Positions 11,262 through 22,197 of a stretch of 64,000 nt of DNA are shown here, piece by piece. Position 1 is the stretch's first letter. Each line of letters opens with the position of its first letter. The translations under genes were made by a program, and so were the position numbers. Where the stretch lies: assembly GCA_934047225.1 (NCBI GenBank), contig OW203985.1:7333501-7397500 (forward strand), given 5' to 3'. This stretch comes from Ypsolopha sequella. Taxonomy: Eukaryota; Arthropoda; Insecta; Lepidoptera; Ypsolophidae. The notes below the pieces were generated by a model. It was not told where the DNA came from, did no database searches, and saw nothing but the letters and a program-made list of their open reading frames with translations.

Positions 11262-11869
11262 ACCCCCAGATCTCAAACATGTCGATGAACATCACTTATC
11301 ATAAATAAAATAAATGACTGTTTATTTTCAGATTAAAAATCCACAGGTAGGTTAGTGTTAGACTTAAAACTAGGTTAGTAAAACAAAGGGAACATATACA
11401 AAATTGATTATTTAAATAACCCAATGGATCGTTCCATCCAGATTTTCTAGATGAGACAATCCATTCGGTCCACAATAGCTTCTGGAAGCCGTTGCCACCG
11501 TTTGCGAAAATTTAATTGTGGCTGATTCGAAATGATTTACATTTACAACGCGTTCCGAATGACAACATATTCGATTTTATCGCGTCAACGGTCATTCCGC
11601 GACAACGATAGCCCTGCAACGTCGCTATGACGTCATAGATGACATCATTAACGACGCCATGTTTACTATCATCGCCTTTGCTTCAGGGCGTTTGCACTCT
11701 GAGGGATCTATGAAAAGTGACAGCCAGCCGGCGGCAATTTAAAAAGTAGGTTATTCGGAGCATAAGAATTTATTATTATACCCTGATTCAAAGAGAGAAT
11801 TTAGAGGAAATCACTTCTTCTTGGACGTAGTAAAGTACGTTTTATAAAGTGCGAGTCAGACTCGCGTAC
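11262..11869. other. No feature seen
   Basis: A CG-containing stretch (11,500-11,750) stands out from the AT-rich background, but I cannot assign it. Confidence 0.4.
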
Positions 11870-12312
11870 ATAGGGTTCCGTATTGTGGATGATACATTTA
11901 ATTTTGTAATATTTTCGTGAATTTCTCAACCGCTTTATTTTTCCGTTGTCTTTACCTAAGCACATATTACCAAGATCTTTTTCATATCATGCATTTTTTT
12001 ATGGTTTTTCAAGGATTTTTTGAAATAGATGCAATTAAATATAGCCAAACTATATATTTTTATTATCAGTTTTAGTACCTACAATTTAATACCCATATTG
12101 TATTTTTATAAAATATTATTTTATTTATTTTCTTTTTGATATTAAATTTTTCATGCATGCTCATTTTTTTTAATTGCTATAGTTTCCCTGTAATTGGCCA
12201 ATTATGATCAATAATCCACATTGTTTTTATATTATTCGGTTTACCAGTTTCGGAGATAATTAAATCAAAGCCAGCTCATCCGTTTGGGAGCTAGGATGCC
12301 AGAGACAGACAC
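11870..12312 (+). repeat. Dispersed repeat family B, longer copy
   Basis: GCGAGTCAGACTCGCGTACATAGGGTTCCGTA opens it; the closing GAGCTAGGATGCCAGAGACAGACACAC is also typical of the family. Confidence 0.6.
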
Positions 12313-12315
12313 ACA

Positions 12316-12375
12316 GGGTAGTAATACTTTATATTCTCTGACACAGGTAAACACGTCGAACTTATAACACCCCTC
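12316..12375 (+). repeat. Identical 60-bp direct repeat, left copy
   Basis: This 60-bp sequence, GGGTAGTAATACTTTATATT and onward, is identical to 14237-14296. The pair flanks the truncated LINE. Confidence 0.9.
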
Positions 12376-12637
12376 AGATAGTCGTTCATAAACTCACAAC
12401 GAGTTGAGTTTCCTACCCGGGTTGCAACACTAACCCGTTCAAAAATGAACTCGCGTCTCAACACCGACCGTTCAAAAATGACAGTGTCGCTACACTGGTG
12501 TCGAATTTTTCAACATCAACTCTGAGCAGGGTTCGCAAGGTTCGTATAGGCTCCAAACGTCACCTGACATTCACGTTAATTTTCGTAAATGACATGACGT
12601 TAATTTTCGTACCGAGGGGGTCTTCTCAAAGTTATAA

Positions 12638-14050
12638 AAAAAAAAAAAAAAAAAAAAAAATCTTTATTTCTCTTAATACTTAGCCTAATATGACAGGTTC
12701 GTAGGGCATCTCCATTTAAGCTGGAGTGGCCTGTGTTTGGAGATACCGCTCTTCCACAATAATCAGGTAAATCGAGGTTGGCCGTATGGCATACACAGAC
12801 AAACTGAAGCTTAACTATAACTAAACTATTAATAATAAAGTACTATAAAGCTATATTGGTGATTTTAATACCGAAACAAAACATAACATTATGGATATAG
12901 ATAGGTGTAGACTTAATTATACAAGATAACATAAGTGTGTTAATATTGAGAGTGTGTGTACCAGTGTGTGAGTGTGTGTGTGAGAGGGTATGTGTGAGAG
13001 GGTGTGTATGTGTGTATATTTGTGTGTTTATGTGATGTATGTTAATAAATCCTCTGTTTCATCATAGGTCAAAGGTTGAATAAATTTTGTAAGTAGCTTT
13101 TTGCACTCCCGAGATGGTTTAACATAGATATAGATTTCTTTATTTATTTTGTTGTATAAAAATGCCGAGCGCGTATCATACTGCATGCTAGCAAATGTAG
13201 TTCTGACGGGGGGTAATTTTACAATAATGTCTTTCCTTCGTTTTGTTATTAGACTAAGGTCAAGTGGGAGGGATTTATGGATTTTAAGCATAGTGGCTAT
13301 TATATATAATTTCCGTACAGACAGTAATCCGCTAATATTATAAAGTTCGTCAGTGGAGAAAAGCCTCCTTTTGAAGTATATGGTCTTGATAAGGTTTCGT
13401 TGCGATCTTTCTAAGTTTAGGAATTGTGTCTTTGCTGCACCGCCCCAAATTGTTATACAGTATGTGAAGACGGATTGTGCAAGCGTTACATAAATTTGAT
13501 TTAATAAAAATTTTGGAGAATCGTTTGAGTTATAAGGTACTACATGTCGAAGTGCTTTAAACATCCAGGTAAGCTTTCTAATTCTGTTACTCACATGCTC
13601 TAATTGTGGATACCAGGATAGTCTCTGGTCTACGAGAACGCCCAAGTATTTGACTTTAGATACTTTATCTATTGATGGACAATTACAGGTACGGCTATTG
13701 TTGTCGCAACAACTATGAATTTTTACTGTGAAATCGCTCTGTGGTTGTGAATTATTGTACATTCCAAAACAAATGTAATTTGTCTTAACTGTATTGAGGG
13801 ATAGCAAATTGTGTTTGAGCCAAAGAGCAATCTGAGCTAGACCAAGTTCGGTACAATTCTTCACTTCTGACCAGGACGTACCTGCGAAGGCAATAGCAGT
13901 GTCGTCGGCGTACGACAGTATTTTAGCGTTGTTGATCTTCATGCTGCAGAGGTCATTAATATATATGAGGAACAAAGTTGGTCCCAGTACGCTCCCCTGT
14001 GGCACGCCATACGACACTACCTCTTCATCACTGATACATCCCGGCAATTA
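12638..14050 (-). mobile_element. 5'-truncated LINE (Jockey/CR1-like)
   Basis: The unit consists of the C-terminal half of a reverse transcriptase on the minus strand, a 370-bp 3' tail, and a homopolymer of about 23 A (+ strand) at its low-coordinate end. The (GT)n-rich stretch 12950-13030 lies in the 3' untranslated part. The 5' truncation is typical of LINE insertion. Confidence 0.8.
13028..14047 (-). CDS. Reverse transcriptase C-terminal part of a non-LTR retrotransposon
   Basis: The 339-codon frame starts inside the polymerase domain. YGVPQGSVLGPTLFLIYIND (residues 13-32) is the conserved finger/palm motif before the active site. SYADDTAIA (near residue 45) supplies the catalytic YADD. 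KYLGVLVDQRLSW (near 133) is the motif that follows it in LINE enzymes. The Jockey/CR1-type thumb continues through SVFTYCITIWGG. There is no endonuclease domain, and the start is an internal Met, so this is a 5'-truncated, non-autonomous copy. The frame has no stops or shifts over 1 kb, which implies a fairly recent insertion. Confidence 0.9.
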   Translation of the reverse strand: MPGCISDEEVVSYGVPQGSVLGPTLFLIYINDLCSMKINNAKILSYADDTAIAFAGTSWSEVKNCTELGLAQIALWLKHNLLSLNTVKTNYICFGMYNNSQPQSDFTVKIHSCCDNNSRTCNCPSIDKVSKVKYLGVLVDQRLSWYPQLEHVSNRIRKLTWMFKALRHVVPYNSNDSPKFLLNQIYVTLAQSVFTYCITIWGGAAKTQFLNLERSQRNLIKTIYFKRRLFSTDELYNISGLLSVRKLYIIATMLKIHKSLPLDLSLITKRRKDIIVKLPPVRTTFASMQYDTRSAFLYNKINKEIYIYVKPSRECKKLLTKFIQPLTYDETEDLLTYIT

Positions 14051-14236
14051 TATAGTTGATATATTTACGTTAAATTTCGTACAGAGGGGATCCTCTCAAC
14101 GTTATTATACTAAATATAATGCAAAAATGACAACTGACGTTTGGAGTGTCGCTACACGACGAAACCCGTTAAAAAACTCAGCGTTACAACCCCAGTGTTC
14201 CTACCCAGCCTAGAGTTATTTAATGAACGCACTTCT

Positions 14237-14296
14237 GGGTAGTAATACTTTATATTCTCTGACACAGGTAAACACGTCGAACTTATAACACCCCTC
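14237..14296 (+). repeat. Identical 60-bp direct repeat, right copy
   Basis: Identical to 12316-12375. A looser relationship extends inward (TTCGTACMGAGGGG, AAAATGACA, GTGTCGCTACAC occur on both sides), so the two flanks are copies of one older repeat. Confidence 0.9.
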
Positions 14297-14439
14297 TGAT
14301 TGCTTCGGGGGTTAAATGTGTTCTTTTATAGCTCAGTCAAAGTACTTTTTTATGTTCACTGGTTTATTTAGTTCACTGTTTATGGCCAATAAATATGGGT
14401 CAAGGTCTGCCAAGTCAACCGGTTGATGTTTGGCTTAAG

Positions 14440-14600
14440 GCGATTAGTGTCACCAAATTTTCGACATTTCGAATATTTGTCGATGCTCGATGTTTGTCGA
14501 TACGAATGTCGACAGAAACGACATTGAAATAACGTTCATATCAGCGCGCAATGCATAGTGATTGTTACGACGCGACGCTCGCTTAGGTCTGCGAAAGTAT
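14440..14600 (+). repeat. Dispersed repeat family A, copy
   Basis: Contains GACATTGAAATAACGTTCATATCAGCGCGCAATGC, the family core, and runs directly into a family F copy. Confidence 0.7.
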
Positions 14601-14607
14601 AAAAGAC

Positions 14608-15036
14608 TCTTAAGGCGATATATAAAAGTTTTGGCGTCCCTGTTACTCTGTATGCGAAAAAAACCTCAGTGCGAGAGGGACGGATTCGTGGAAAAGTAGC
14701 AAAAAGTCGTTTTTTTTATTAATATAAAATGTACTCAAGTGGCTATCAAAATTTCGTTTAACCAGGTCTTAGATACCGTTTAAACCCATCTAATAAAATA
14801 TAATTGCAGTCCATAAGTCATTCTGAATTGTCAAACCAGGAGAATTGGTGTCGAAAAATACCTCATTTCAATAAATATTTGTATCGAGCCGAATTTCTCC
14901 AATCGCGTTTCTGTTTTAACAGGTCCCTAGAAAAATATTAAAAAAATAATATACTATTTTATAAAAATACTACATTATTAACTGAAGTAGATATGCAAGT
15001 CCTTAAATTGTCGATTTTTTTCCGTAGCGCCTTAAG
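14608..15036 (-). repeat. Dispersed repeat family F, copy 2
   Basis: This is the inverse of 1553-1978 over its length. It starts AAGGCGATATATAAAAGTTTT and ends GTAGCGCCTTA. Confidence 0.8.
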
Positions 15037-15134
15037 TACGATTTTGGTACAAGTCATCTCGTAAATAGGCTTGTATGGTATCAATGCGTTTAGTATGATC
15101 TCCTGAACATAAATACTAAATTGACACCAGCAAG

Positions 15135-15270
15135 CGTAGCACAGTGTTTAATCGCGCGCGAAGCCACTTAGTTGAATCACAAGTGCGAGGAGCGTGACAC
15201 GATGGTTTTCCGATTAAACAGTACGTCACACTCCTTGCACTTGTGATTCAACTAGTGGCGCTATGTCGCC
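15135..15270. mobile_element. Hairpin MITE (family R), copy 1
   Basis: AGTTGAATCACAAGTGCGAGGAGCGTGAC and its near inverse form a long stem. The GTTTAATCGCGCGCG start is shared with 63307-63430. Confidence 0.75.
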
Positions 15271-15335
15271 TGATGACATCATATCCGAGATAACTTGAGC
15301 GGAAAGTTCTGAAACCTCATTTTGCCGACTTACTA

Positions 15336-15860
15336 ATAGGGCGAAATAGGAGAAAATAATACTTTTCACATGGACGTGATTGTTTGATTAAATAATCCCA
15401 TATTATGTTCATAGCTATCTATCTATCATAGTATATCTATTACTCAAAGCACAAATAAATTAAACTGACCAATCCGCTTAGGGACCGTAGGGATTCAGGC
15501 CAAAAATTTTATGTCGCTGTTTTGGTAGTATGAAAAAGATAAATGTTGCAAATATAATAATATGTTTATTTATTTATTTTATTCATAAACAAAAATCCAC
15601 AGCAAGTACATTCAGATTACTTGAACATGATATCATCTTATTGTGCCAATAACGGATTTCATTACGCTAAACTAAACATACTAATTAAAAATTAAAACTA
15701 ATTAAAATACGAATTAAAACATACTTATTAAAATACTAATTAAAAATACTAATTAAAAATTCAAATAAAAAATATAAAGATGGTCTTTAAAAATTTGTTA
15801 AAACTATATTTTTGACACTTGAAACATTTTTGGTTTGGCACAGAAACGAGGAGCTAGAAC
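15336..15860 (+). repeat. Family A copy interrupted by an A-rich LINE tail
   Basis: The copy matches 51400-51620 up to about 15555. An (ATTA)n-rich stretch that looks like a LINE 3' end (15555-15790) follows. A short final match to the family (TTTTTGGTTTGGCA, GAGGAGCTAGAACTTTCTT) comes after it. Confidence 0.5.
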
Positions 15861-16599
15861 TTTCTTAAAAAATTGTACAGGATTTGCGTGGCAAATGGGT
15901 TATTTTTCACACAAACTTTTAAAGCAAGTAAAATCATTATTATTGATCTTGACGGTACCTTTATTGGCAAGGCAATTTTTATTCAATTGTTAAAACTGAT
16001 ATTTAAAAATTACATCGATCTGTCCACGATATATCTGTACACATTAATAAGGGACCACTTTTGGGCAATTTGTAAAAAAGAAAGAAATAAACTCTTTTAG
16101 TTGCGAGCTTTTAAAAAGCTTCTAAAGCTTTATAAGCCAATAAATTCTCAGAACAAAAAAAAAGGAGAATCATCTTAAGGACTTTTCAGTATTTATCTAT
16201 TGTTTTTAGGATTTCGTCGTAAAAACCTCAATAACGAAGTCTTAGTATATGTATGTCTATCAGCGGTATATCTCAAAATAAGCTGAGCCATTTGAACTCA
16301 AACTTTTCCTTTGTACCAGTGTAATATAACGCTGGGTACCCAGGACAACATTTGGATTGCCTTTGACCCCCTTTACACACTATAACGCCACAAAACGCGG
16401 TAGCGAAACTGCAAATAATCTCGTATCAATATATTAAGGGTCGTTTCTCCGTATTCATGACAAATATATTAAGAAATAATTATAACGGCCAAAATACAAC
16501 CTTAAGCTAAGACAGCTTTCAACAATTTTACGACCGCATTTAGGTAACGTCGGATAAACAATCTAGATACTTATAAAACTGCCTATAAAACTATATTTA
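15861..16599. other. No feature seen
   Basis: Nothing could be supported. Confidence 0.4.
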
Positions 16600-17051
16600 C
16601 AGAGTGCTTGGAAATTCAACATATTCCTTGAAAGGGGTCATACTAAAGATCATTTCCAACAAATAATGCCTATCAACTAGGGGTCGAAAATGATAATTTT
16701 TTTTCAAGTAAAACACGTCGATACTTCAAAAATTACAAAATAAAAAAGGTTTTCTTTCCACTTAAGACCTTTTATTTCTGAGATTATGGGAATTGAGGGC
16801 ATGTATTTTTTTACAAATAATCACTCATCTATCATTGATCAGAAATATGATAAATAAGTGCTGAGAGAGGAACAGTTATTTTTAAATTATTTATTTTTGG
16901 TTATTAGTCTGAAAGTTTGAAAAATAACATAAAAACCTTCGTAACTCAGAGACCATTCATTTGCGACACCTAGTTGGCAGGACTTAATTTGTTGGAAATG
17001 ATCTCTAGTATAACCTTTTTCAAGGAATAGGTCGAATTTCCAAGCAGCCTG
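16600..17051. mobile_element. TA-flanked MITE (family E), copy 1
   Basis: CAGAGTGCTTGGAAATTCAAC and the inverse GAATTTCCAAGCAGCCTG end the element, with TA on both sides. Arms are about 90 bp. A second copy is at 48080-48435. Confidence 0.85.
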
Positions 17052-17704
17052 TATACAGGGTGAAATCGTTAAGTGTGACCAGGCGATTATTCCGTAACTA
17101 TTACAGATATCAAAAAATTTTAAACTGATATCGAAAGTACGTTACCTAATCAGTAAAATGACATCAATAACTTTTTGAACATCAAACGAGAAGTATCCAA
17201 AATTTTGACATTAAACATTCCCATATATTTGGGATATAGTCAACAATAATCACACGTGATAATAATAATTTAATATTGTCCTATGTTAGGAAAACCTCAT
17301 ATTTTCGAGTAAACTACATCATCTTCATGGAATGAACCTCACATTCTGTACAACGTAAACTTTGTAATCTTCTTCAACTGACAAATGTTTTTTGTCAATC
17401 TTCTACTTATTGTTTAGAAGGGGGGTTTAATAAGATAAATGGAATTTTCGTTTATTTTATTCACGATATAACAACGGAGCAGACATGGTGTGTGTTAATG
17501 TTTGTATGTAAGATATTTATGAATTGCGGTCTGATCTCAGAGGTATGCCTTGTATCTGGAACGGTTATGGTTGAACCCATTTCGATTCGTTGTCTTGCTA
17601 ATAGTTTCACCAATAGAATTAATTAGGATAGGTCTTATCTTTGCCCGTGTTACCTAAAAATATGATTTTTGTTTCATGTTCTCATTCCTTTCTTTCCTAC
17701 TATA
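17052..17704. other. No feature seen
   Basis: Nothing could be supported. Confidence 0.4.
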
Positions 17705-17706
17705 TA

Positions 17707-17968
17707 CAAGGTGACTTTTTGATCATCGTCCAAATTCATACTGGTGGCTTGGTAAGTGATCAGTATCATGTATCAATAATCATTTTTGTAAAATTCTTAA
17801 AATAAAATTTCGACTCCCCATAGTGATTCACTCGGAACTGGAAGTGAATTTCTATGGGAAGTCAAAATTTCATTATACGAATTTCACAAAAATTGTTATC
17901 GATTCATGATGCTAATCACTTACCAAGCCTCCGGTATGAATTTGGACGATGGTCAAAAAGTCACCCTG
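17707..17968. mobile_element. Mariner-like MITE (family C), copy 2
   Basis: Ends CAAGGTGACTTTTTGATCATCGTCC and its inverse, with TA on both sides. Compared with copy 1 it has an additional inner hairpin (ATTTCGACTCCCCATAG / CTATGGGAAGTCAAAATTT). Confidence 0.85.
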
Positions 17969-20193
17969 TATATATATAATAGGGGTGTTGTAGTAAAAAA
18001 AATCTTTATTTCTCTTTTGAAGGTAAAAGGTAGAGGTATACGATGTTTCAACTAATATTATGATATTAATGAATCACCACAAATAAGTTCAAAGTTACGG
18101 ATTCAGAAGGCCCGCCCAAAGCACATGATTCGACTGAATTTTTTTCGCTACATTTTAGTTAGGAGTCATAATAAACAAAAGAATGATTTTATAAACCAAA
18201 GCTTCTGTATAGTATTTTGTGCAAGTAACATAATTTGATTATCTTGCAAAACTATTACGAAACTCACTTCGTTCGTTCAAAGAAACAAATCACTTTGCTC
18301 TCGTGTGACACATACAAGTTTTCACCTCACTACCTAGCGAGAAAAATACAATATGTTACACACTCGTGATATTATGATATCTACGGCTGCCATTGATTAA
18401 AAGAGGTGGCATAAGAATTATCCACTTAGGTAACTTACACTTACTCAACCTGCTTCTTTTTGCATGAAAAAACTGACTCGAAAGAACAAGTATCCATAGC
18501 CGTAAAACGATAAAAAAACAATTGCAATGCCAATGCAGCATTCTAAATTGAATTAACTTTTCGATTTTTTGCGAAATTATTTTGCATTGAAAATTTAAAC
18601 TGAAAATTGCTTCTTGGCGTAATATTAACCCTGCGTAGTCTCTATCTAAGTACTAAAGCAAACACAAATCTTTTGGGAACAAATGTGTAGCCCTGATTGG
18701 GAGCAACAATACAAAACCGCTCGAATTGTCTAGGCAGTAAAGTAGTTTATTTCTTTACTGAGGAATACTGAGTAATACCTCAATAAATATTGATGAAACA
18801 GCTAGTTCTACTAAAGCGTTTATTTATTACCACTATTAGTATAACCTGCAGATGATTGCTGAAAACGAAAAAAAATGGGAAAATGCGAATTTGAAGGGTT
18901 CGGGTATTTAAATATTTATTATTTATTTATTTATTTTGATTTAAATGTATTTATTTTGTTTTGAGTGTAACACTTGTCTCGTATTATAAAGAAAGATAGA
19001 TATATAAAACATTTATTAAGCAACATAACACTTGAATACACAAAATTCAACTTATATAACTAAAATGCTTATGAATTAACACGTACAGAAAACAAATAGA
19101 AAAGAAGAAAAATAAAAAACATGCGTTTCATTTGTAAACCTGCTATGTAACATAACAAAGTTGGTTGTAAATGTGTTGATGTACGTGCCACGGTAGCAAA
19201 ATAGGCTACGACTCGACATTAATCTTATGGCGTATATACGCATGCCCTTCTATATTACTATAATGTTAAATATCTGGTGGTTGACATAAAGTTGTAAAGT
19301 ACAGACGCCTGTATTTAAGGCTCCCTATTTGGTAACAATTTGCCGCAATGAAAACTGCCAATTGGTAGCCTGTCATACTGTCGTCCGAATATTTTCTCAA
19401 ATTTTTCAAACTTGTCAGAAATGTAAAATTCACTTTGACAGATAAATTTTACATTCACCTGGGCGTTTAGGAAAGAACCTCAGTGTAGGACTCATCGCAC
19501 CCGCTATGAATTTAGAATTTACCTAGAATCCAACAAAAACCACATACTTAATTACTTATAGCGGCTAATCGTAAAAAAATGTGATAAGTCAGCCTATTTT
19601 CCTTCCCTTTTTCTGTATAATTTTTATTTCTGTTGTTATCAAATTTATTGTATGTTACTTAAGAGGCTATGCGAATTTTATTTTTGTCACTGTCACTACA
19701 AGCGAAAAAACGAGGGGCGCATTCAGAGCGAAAGGGAAAAAACTTAGTTTTAAATTAAAAAAAAAACTAAAATAGCCAGCAAAATTTCCAAAATCAAATA
19801 CCTATGTAGATATTGTTGAAGCCCATTTATAAAAATATGTTTGTGTTCTGTAAATGGTTTCTATTCGTTAAACGAGCAGAAAAAGTGTGTTTGAAGATCT
19901 CATTTCAACAATTATTTCTATAGAGGAAAATGTATACAAACATGTTTTCCACAAACAAAACCCTAGATTATATAGTCAAAATGCATGTGCCAGAAGTTTA
20001 TTGAAATTGTTCGTATATTTCATGAAATACATAGAAAAGACGCACCGGTCTTTTTTTTACATATCGCCTTAAGGTATATCTAAACTATTGATTCCGAAAT
20101 GACTAATGTTTGAAGTCACGGAAATGTGTTAGTAGTTATTTATCTAAAATAGTATAAATTGTTTTCAAGTCTGACTATTTAATAAGTTATTCA
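17969..20193. other. No gene; scattered repeat fragments
   Basis: Small matches only: a LINE 3' terminus at about 17996-18025 (AAAAATCTTTATTTCTCTT as at 12654), a piece near 19410-19470 related to the inverted repeat at 34795-35335, and a family F end (ACATATCGCCTTAAGG) near 20060. Confidence 0.4.
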
Positions 20194-20357
20194 AAGCCGA
20201 TTCTGAAGGCTTTACTTTTAGTTTTAATGTTGTCAAAATTAAATTTTCTTCATTGCAAAATAGTTCTTAAGTGTGACGAACAGAAGCTTAATTACTTTGA
20301 AATAATTTAAGTTTTTACAGCACTAAAACTAAAATTAAAGCCTTCAGAATCAGCTTT
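20194..20357. mobile_element. MITE next to the Polinton-like element
   Basis: GATTCTGAAGGCTTTACTTTTAG and its inverse CTAAAATTAAAGCCTTCAGAATC form about 35-bp arms. Confidence 0.7.
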
Positions 20358-20518
20358 AGTGTCTTACTATTTAATTTAATTATCCGACATAGATATTTTT
20401 AATACATGGCATCCTGGCAGAATATCAGTGTAACAGATTATTTTTGTGCCGTATGCTAAGCTAGCGCCCTTTCAGCCTCTGTGTCACATTTTAAGGTTTA
20501 ATTATTTGCTATATTTTA

Positions 20519-20524
20519 TGCATT
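20519..20524. repeat. Target site duplication, left
   Basis: TGCATT immediately precedes the AG terminus and is repeated at 33182-33187. Confidence 0.92.
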
Positions 20525-20530
20525 AGTAGG

Positions 20531-20628
20531 TATATATAGGGCATTATAGCTCACTGGAATCGCGGAAAGGTTCACTACGTTCACCTTTCCTCAATCGATT
20601 CCAGTTGAGCTATAACCCCCTATATATA
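20531..20628. other. Terminal hairpin of the left TIR
   Basis: TATATATAGGG at 20531 pairs with CCCTATATATA ending at 20628. Inward, TATAGCTC pairs with GAGCTATA, GGAATCG with CGATTCC, and AAAGGT with ACCTTT. The loop is around TTCACTACGTTC. The palindrome starts 6 nt from the element end. Confidence 0.8.
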
Positions 20629-20864
20629 CAGTGAGCTATGCCCCAACGAACATATTCTTAGCTTACGGTGAGCTATGCCCCAATGAACATATTATTCGCT
20701 TACAGTGAGCTATGCCCCAATGAATATATACTTCGCTTCTCTCAATGGACTTTAATCGCATTGAGTTTATTACAGTGAGCTATAGACATATCACAATGAG
20801 CTATGCCCCTACGACTGTGTATCGCAATAAGTTTACCTTCAATCATTACGCATTTCGTAAATTG

Positions 20865-20938
20865 TATAAATAACGGAGTTATACCCGTCTTTTTCTAAAC
20901 AATTTTAACAATCAGTTAAAATATTTTAACAATCAGTC
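20865..20938 (+). promoter_or_regulatory. Putative TIR promoter
   Basis: TATAAATAA at 20865 is followed by two ATCAGT stretches (20911 and 20933) that resemble insect initiators (TCAGT), then by an ATG. The first initiator is about 47 nt from the TATA box, longer than the usual 30, so the true start may be elsewhere. The sequence is also present in the internal copy (22465 region) and the right TIR, where it points leftward. Confidence 0.4.
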
Positions 20939-21013
20939 ATGAATATCATCGATAAAATTAAGGCGATACCAATAAAAAATGGGGTTTTTTCGAATTCATT
21001 TACTCCACTATAA
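20939..21013 (+). CDS. 24-codon reading frame in the left TIR
   Basis: An ATG follows the TATA/initiator region and opens 24 codons beginning MNIIDKIKAIPIKNG before TAA. The internal copy at 22539-22613 keeps the frame with two substitutions. The right TIR has lost one base and stops after AIQ. It may be a leader peptide or the start of a gene whose body is gone. No function is recognised. Confidence 0.35.
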   Translation: MNIIDKIKAIPIKNGVFSNSFTPL

Positions 21014-21042
21014 CGTCATCTACGTATTTCATTTTTGGGTAA

Positions 21043-21529
21043 ATGTTTATTGAATATTTGATTAAGATTCTCACTGAAGGAAAACGCGTAAATAAGGTCA
21101 TGAAAGTAAAGTTAAAATCAGGTGCTGGTATTAAAACATTCAAGACAGCAGTTTCCAAACTGAAGTCTCAACTCAAGAAATTGAAACCAAGAAACAATAA
21201 GGACTCTATAAAGTATGCGTACTAAGTGGCAAAAAAAAATATTTAATAATATTGGTAAAATTCATCTTCCTAGAATTATTCCTATTTCAAAAACTGGGGG
21301 TATACTTCCATTAATTCCTATATTTGCTGGATTGTCAACGCTAGGGTCTCTGGCTGGTGGTGTTGCTGGAATAGCTAAAGCTGTAAACGACTATAAGATC
21401 GCACAAAAAAATCTGCAAGAATCTCATCGACACAATAAAGTGATGGAATCAATTACAATCGGTAAAGGATTATACATCAAACCATACAAAAAAGGAAACG
21501 GCTTATGTTTACGTTTAACAAAAAACTAA
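21043..21529 (+). pseudogene. Polinton-associated protein with Gly-rich hydrophobic segment, copy 1 (broken)
   Basis: The first 60 codons are open from ATG 21043 and are Lys-rich, then a TAA follows (KYAY, stop). A change in a poly-A run shifts the frame, and the rest is open to 21529. The second part holds GGILPLIPIFAGLSTLGSLA, a hydrophobic Gly-rich span, then an HRHNKVME stretch and GKGLYIKPYKKG at the C-terminus. This basic plus membrane-like layout is what I associate with small virion-type proteins of adintovirus/Polinton elements (pX-like). That assignment is an inference. Copy 2 is intact where this one is broken. Confidence 0.55.
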
Positions 21530-21574
21530 TAACGCGGCTACCCAAAAGAGCATTCTTATTATGGTCACCGTTGT

Positions 21575-21795
21575 GAACCCTTGTTGAGTTTCAATGATTT
21601 TAAACAAAAAGCACCGTTGTTTGTATTTGACTGCTGCAGACAAAATGAAAATTTAAAATCAGGACCCATTGATGTAAAAATTTAATTACAAAGTGATCAA
21701 GACATACCAGACCAAACGTGCGCTTATTGTCTCATATTAATTGATTGTATCGTTGAATATAAACCACTGTCAAGTATTGTAAGAAAAACATCATG
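21575..21795 (+). pseudogene. C-terminal fragment of a capsid-type Polinton protein, copy 1 (broken)
   Basis: This corresponds to 23175-23399 but carries a frameshift (an extra A in GTAAAAATTTAA) and stops. Only about 65 codons of homology exist and the start is missing. Confidence 0.4.
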
Positions 21796-22197
21796 AATGA
21801 TGAATTTATTTTTTGCGACATGCAGGGTTTTAAGGATAATAAAAATCATATCATTATAAAAGAGTTTTCACTTGCAACTACGATGTTTACGCAAACTTTC
21901 CATATAAAACCTCCATATCCATTTTATTCATTGACCAAAGATGAAAAAAGACGGGTCAAGTGGGTTGAAAATAACATAGGTATTTACTGGTCTGATGGAT
22001 TTATTGACTATAGAGAATTTCTTAGATTGATTAATAGATATTTAAATAATAAGAAAATTATTGTAAAGGGTACTGAAAAGGTAAAATGGGTTTATGAACT
22101 ATGTAAAAACTGTATGGTAAAAGACAAACTACGTTCACTACGTTCACCTTTCCTCAATCGATTCCAGTTGAGCTATAACCCCCTATATATACAGTGA
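21793..22197 (+). pseudogene. Small RNase H/exonuclease-like gene, copy 1 (3' truncated by duplication)
   Basis: ATG 21793 opens 134 codons, but homology to copy 2 ends at 22125, where the duplication joins. The last 24 codons are read-through into repeat sequence. Motifs are CDMQGFKDNKN, IIKEFSL, KPPYPF, IGIYWSDGF and IIVKGTEKVKWVYE. A family with D-QGF, 'KPP', 'W.DG' and 'VKG.EK..W' blocks is common in arthropod genomes and may have an RNase H-like exonuclease fold. That is an inference, since the canonical DxE is not obvious. The N-terminal half is undamaged here. Confidence 0.5.

Larger units (their letters stand above)
20525..21078 (+). repeat. Polinton-like element, left terminal inverted repeat
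   Basis: This 554-bp segment matches the right TIR in inverted form up to CTCACTGAA at 21078. It holds the terminal hairpin, three copies of a roughly 38-bp repeat built on CAGTGAGCTATGCCCCAA, a TATA box and a short reading frame. It also covers the start of the first gene. Confidence 0.92.
20571..22125 (+). repeat. Tandem duplication, copy 1
   Basis: The block from the hairpin loop (TTCACTACGTTCACC) to TGGTAAAAGACA is repeated at 22134-23715 with high identity. Copy 1 ends mid-gene. Confidence 0.92.
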
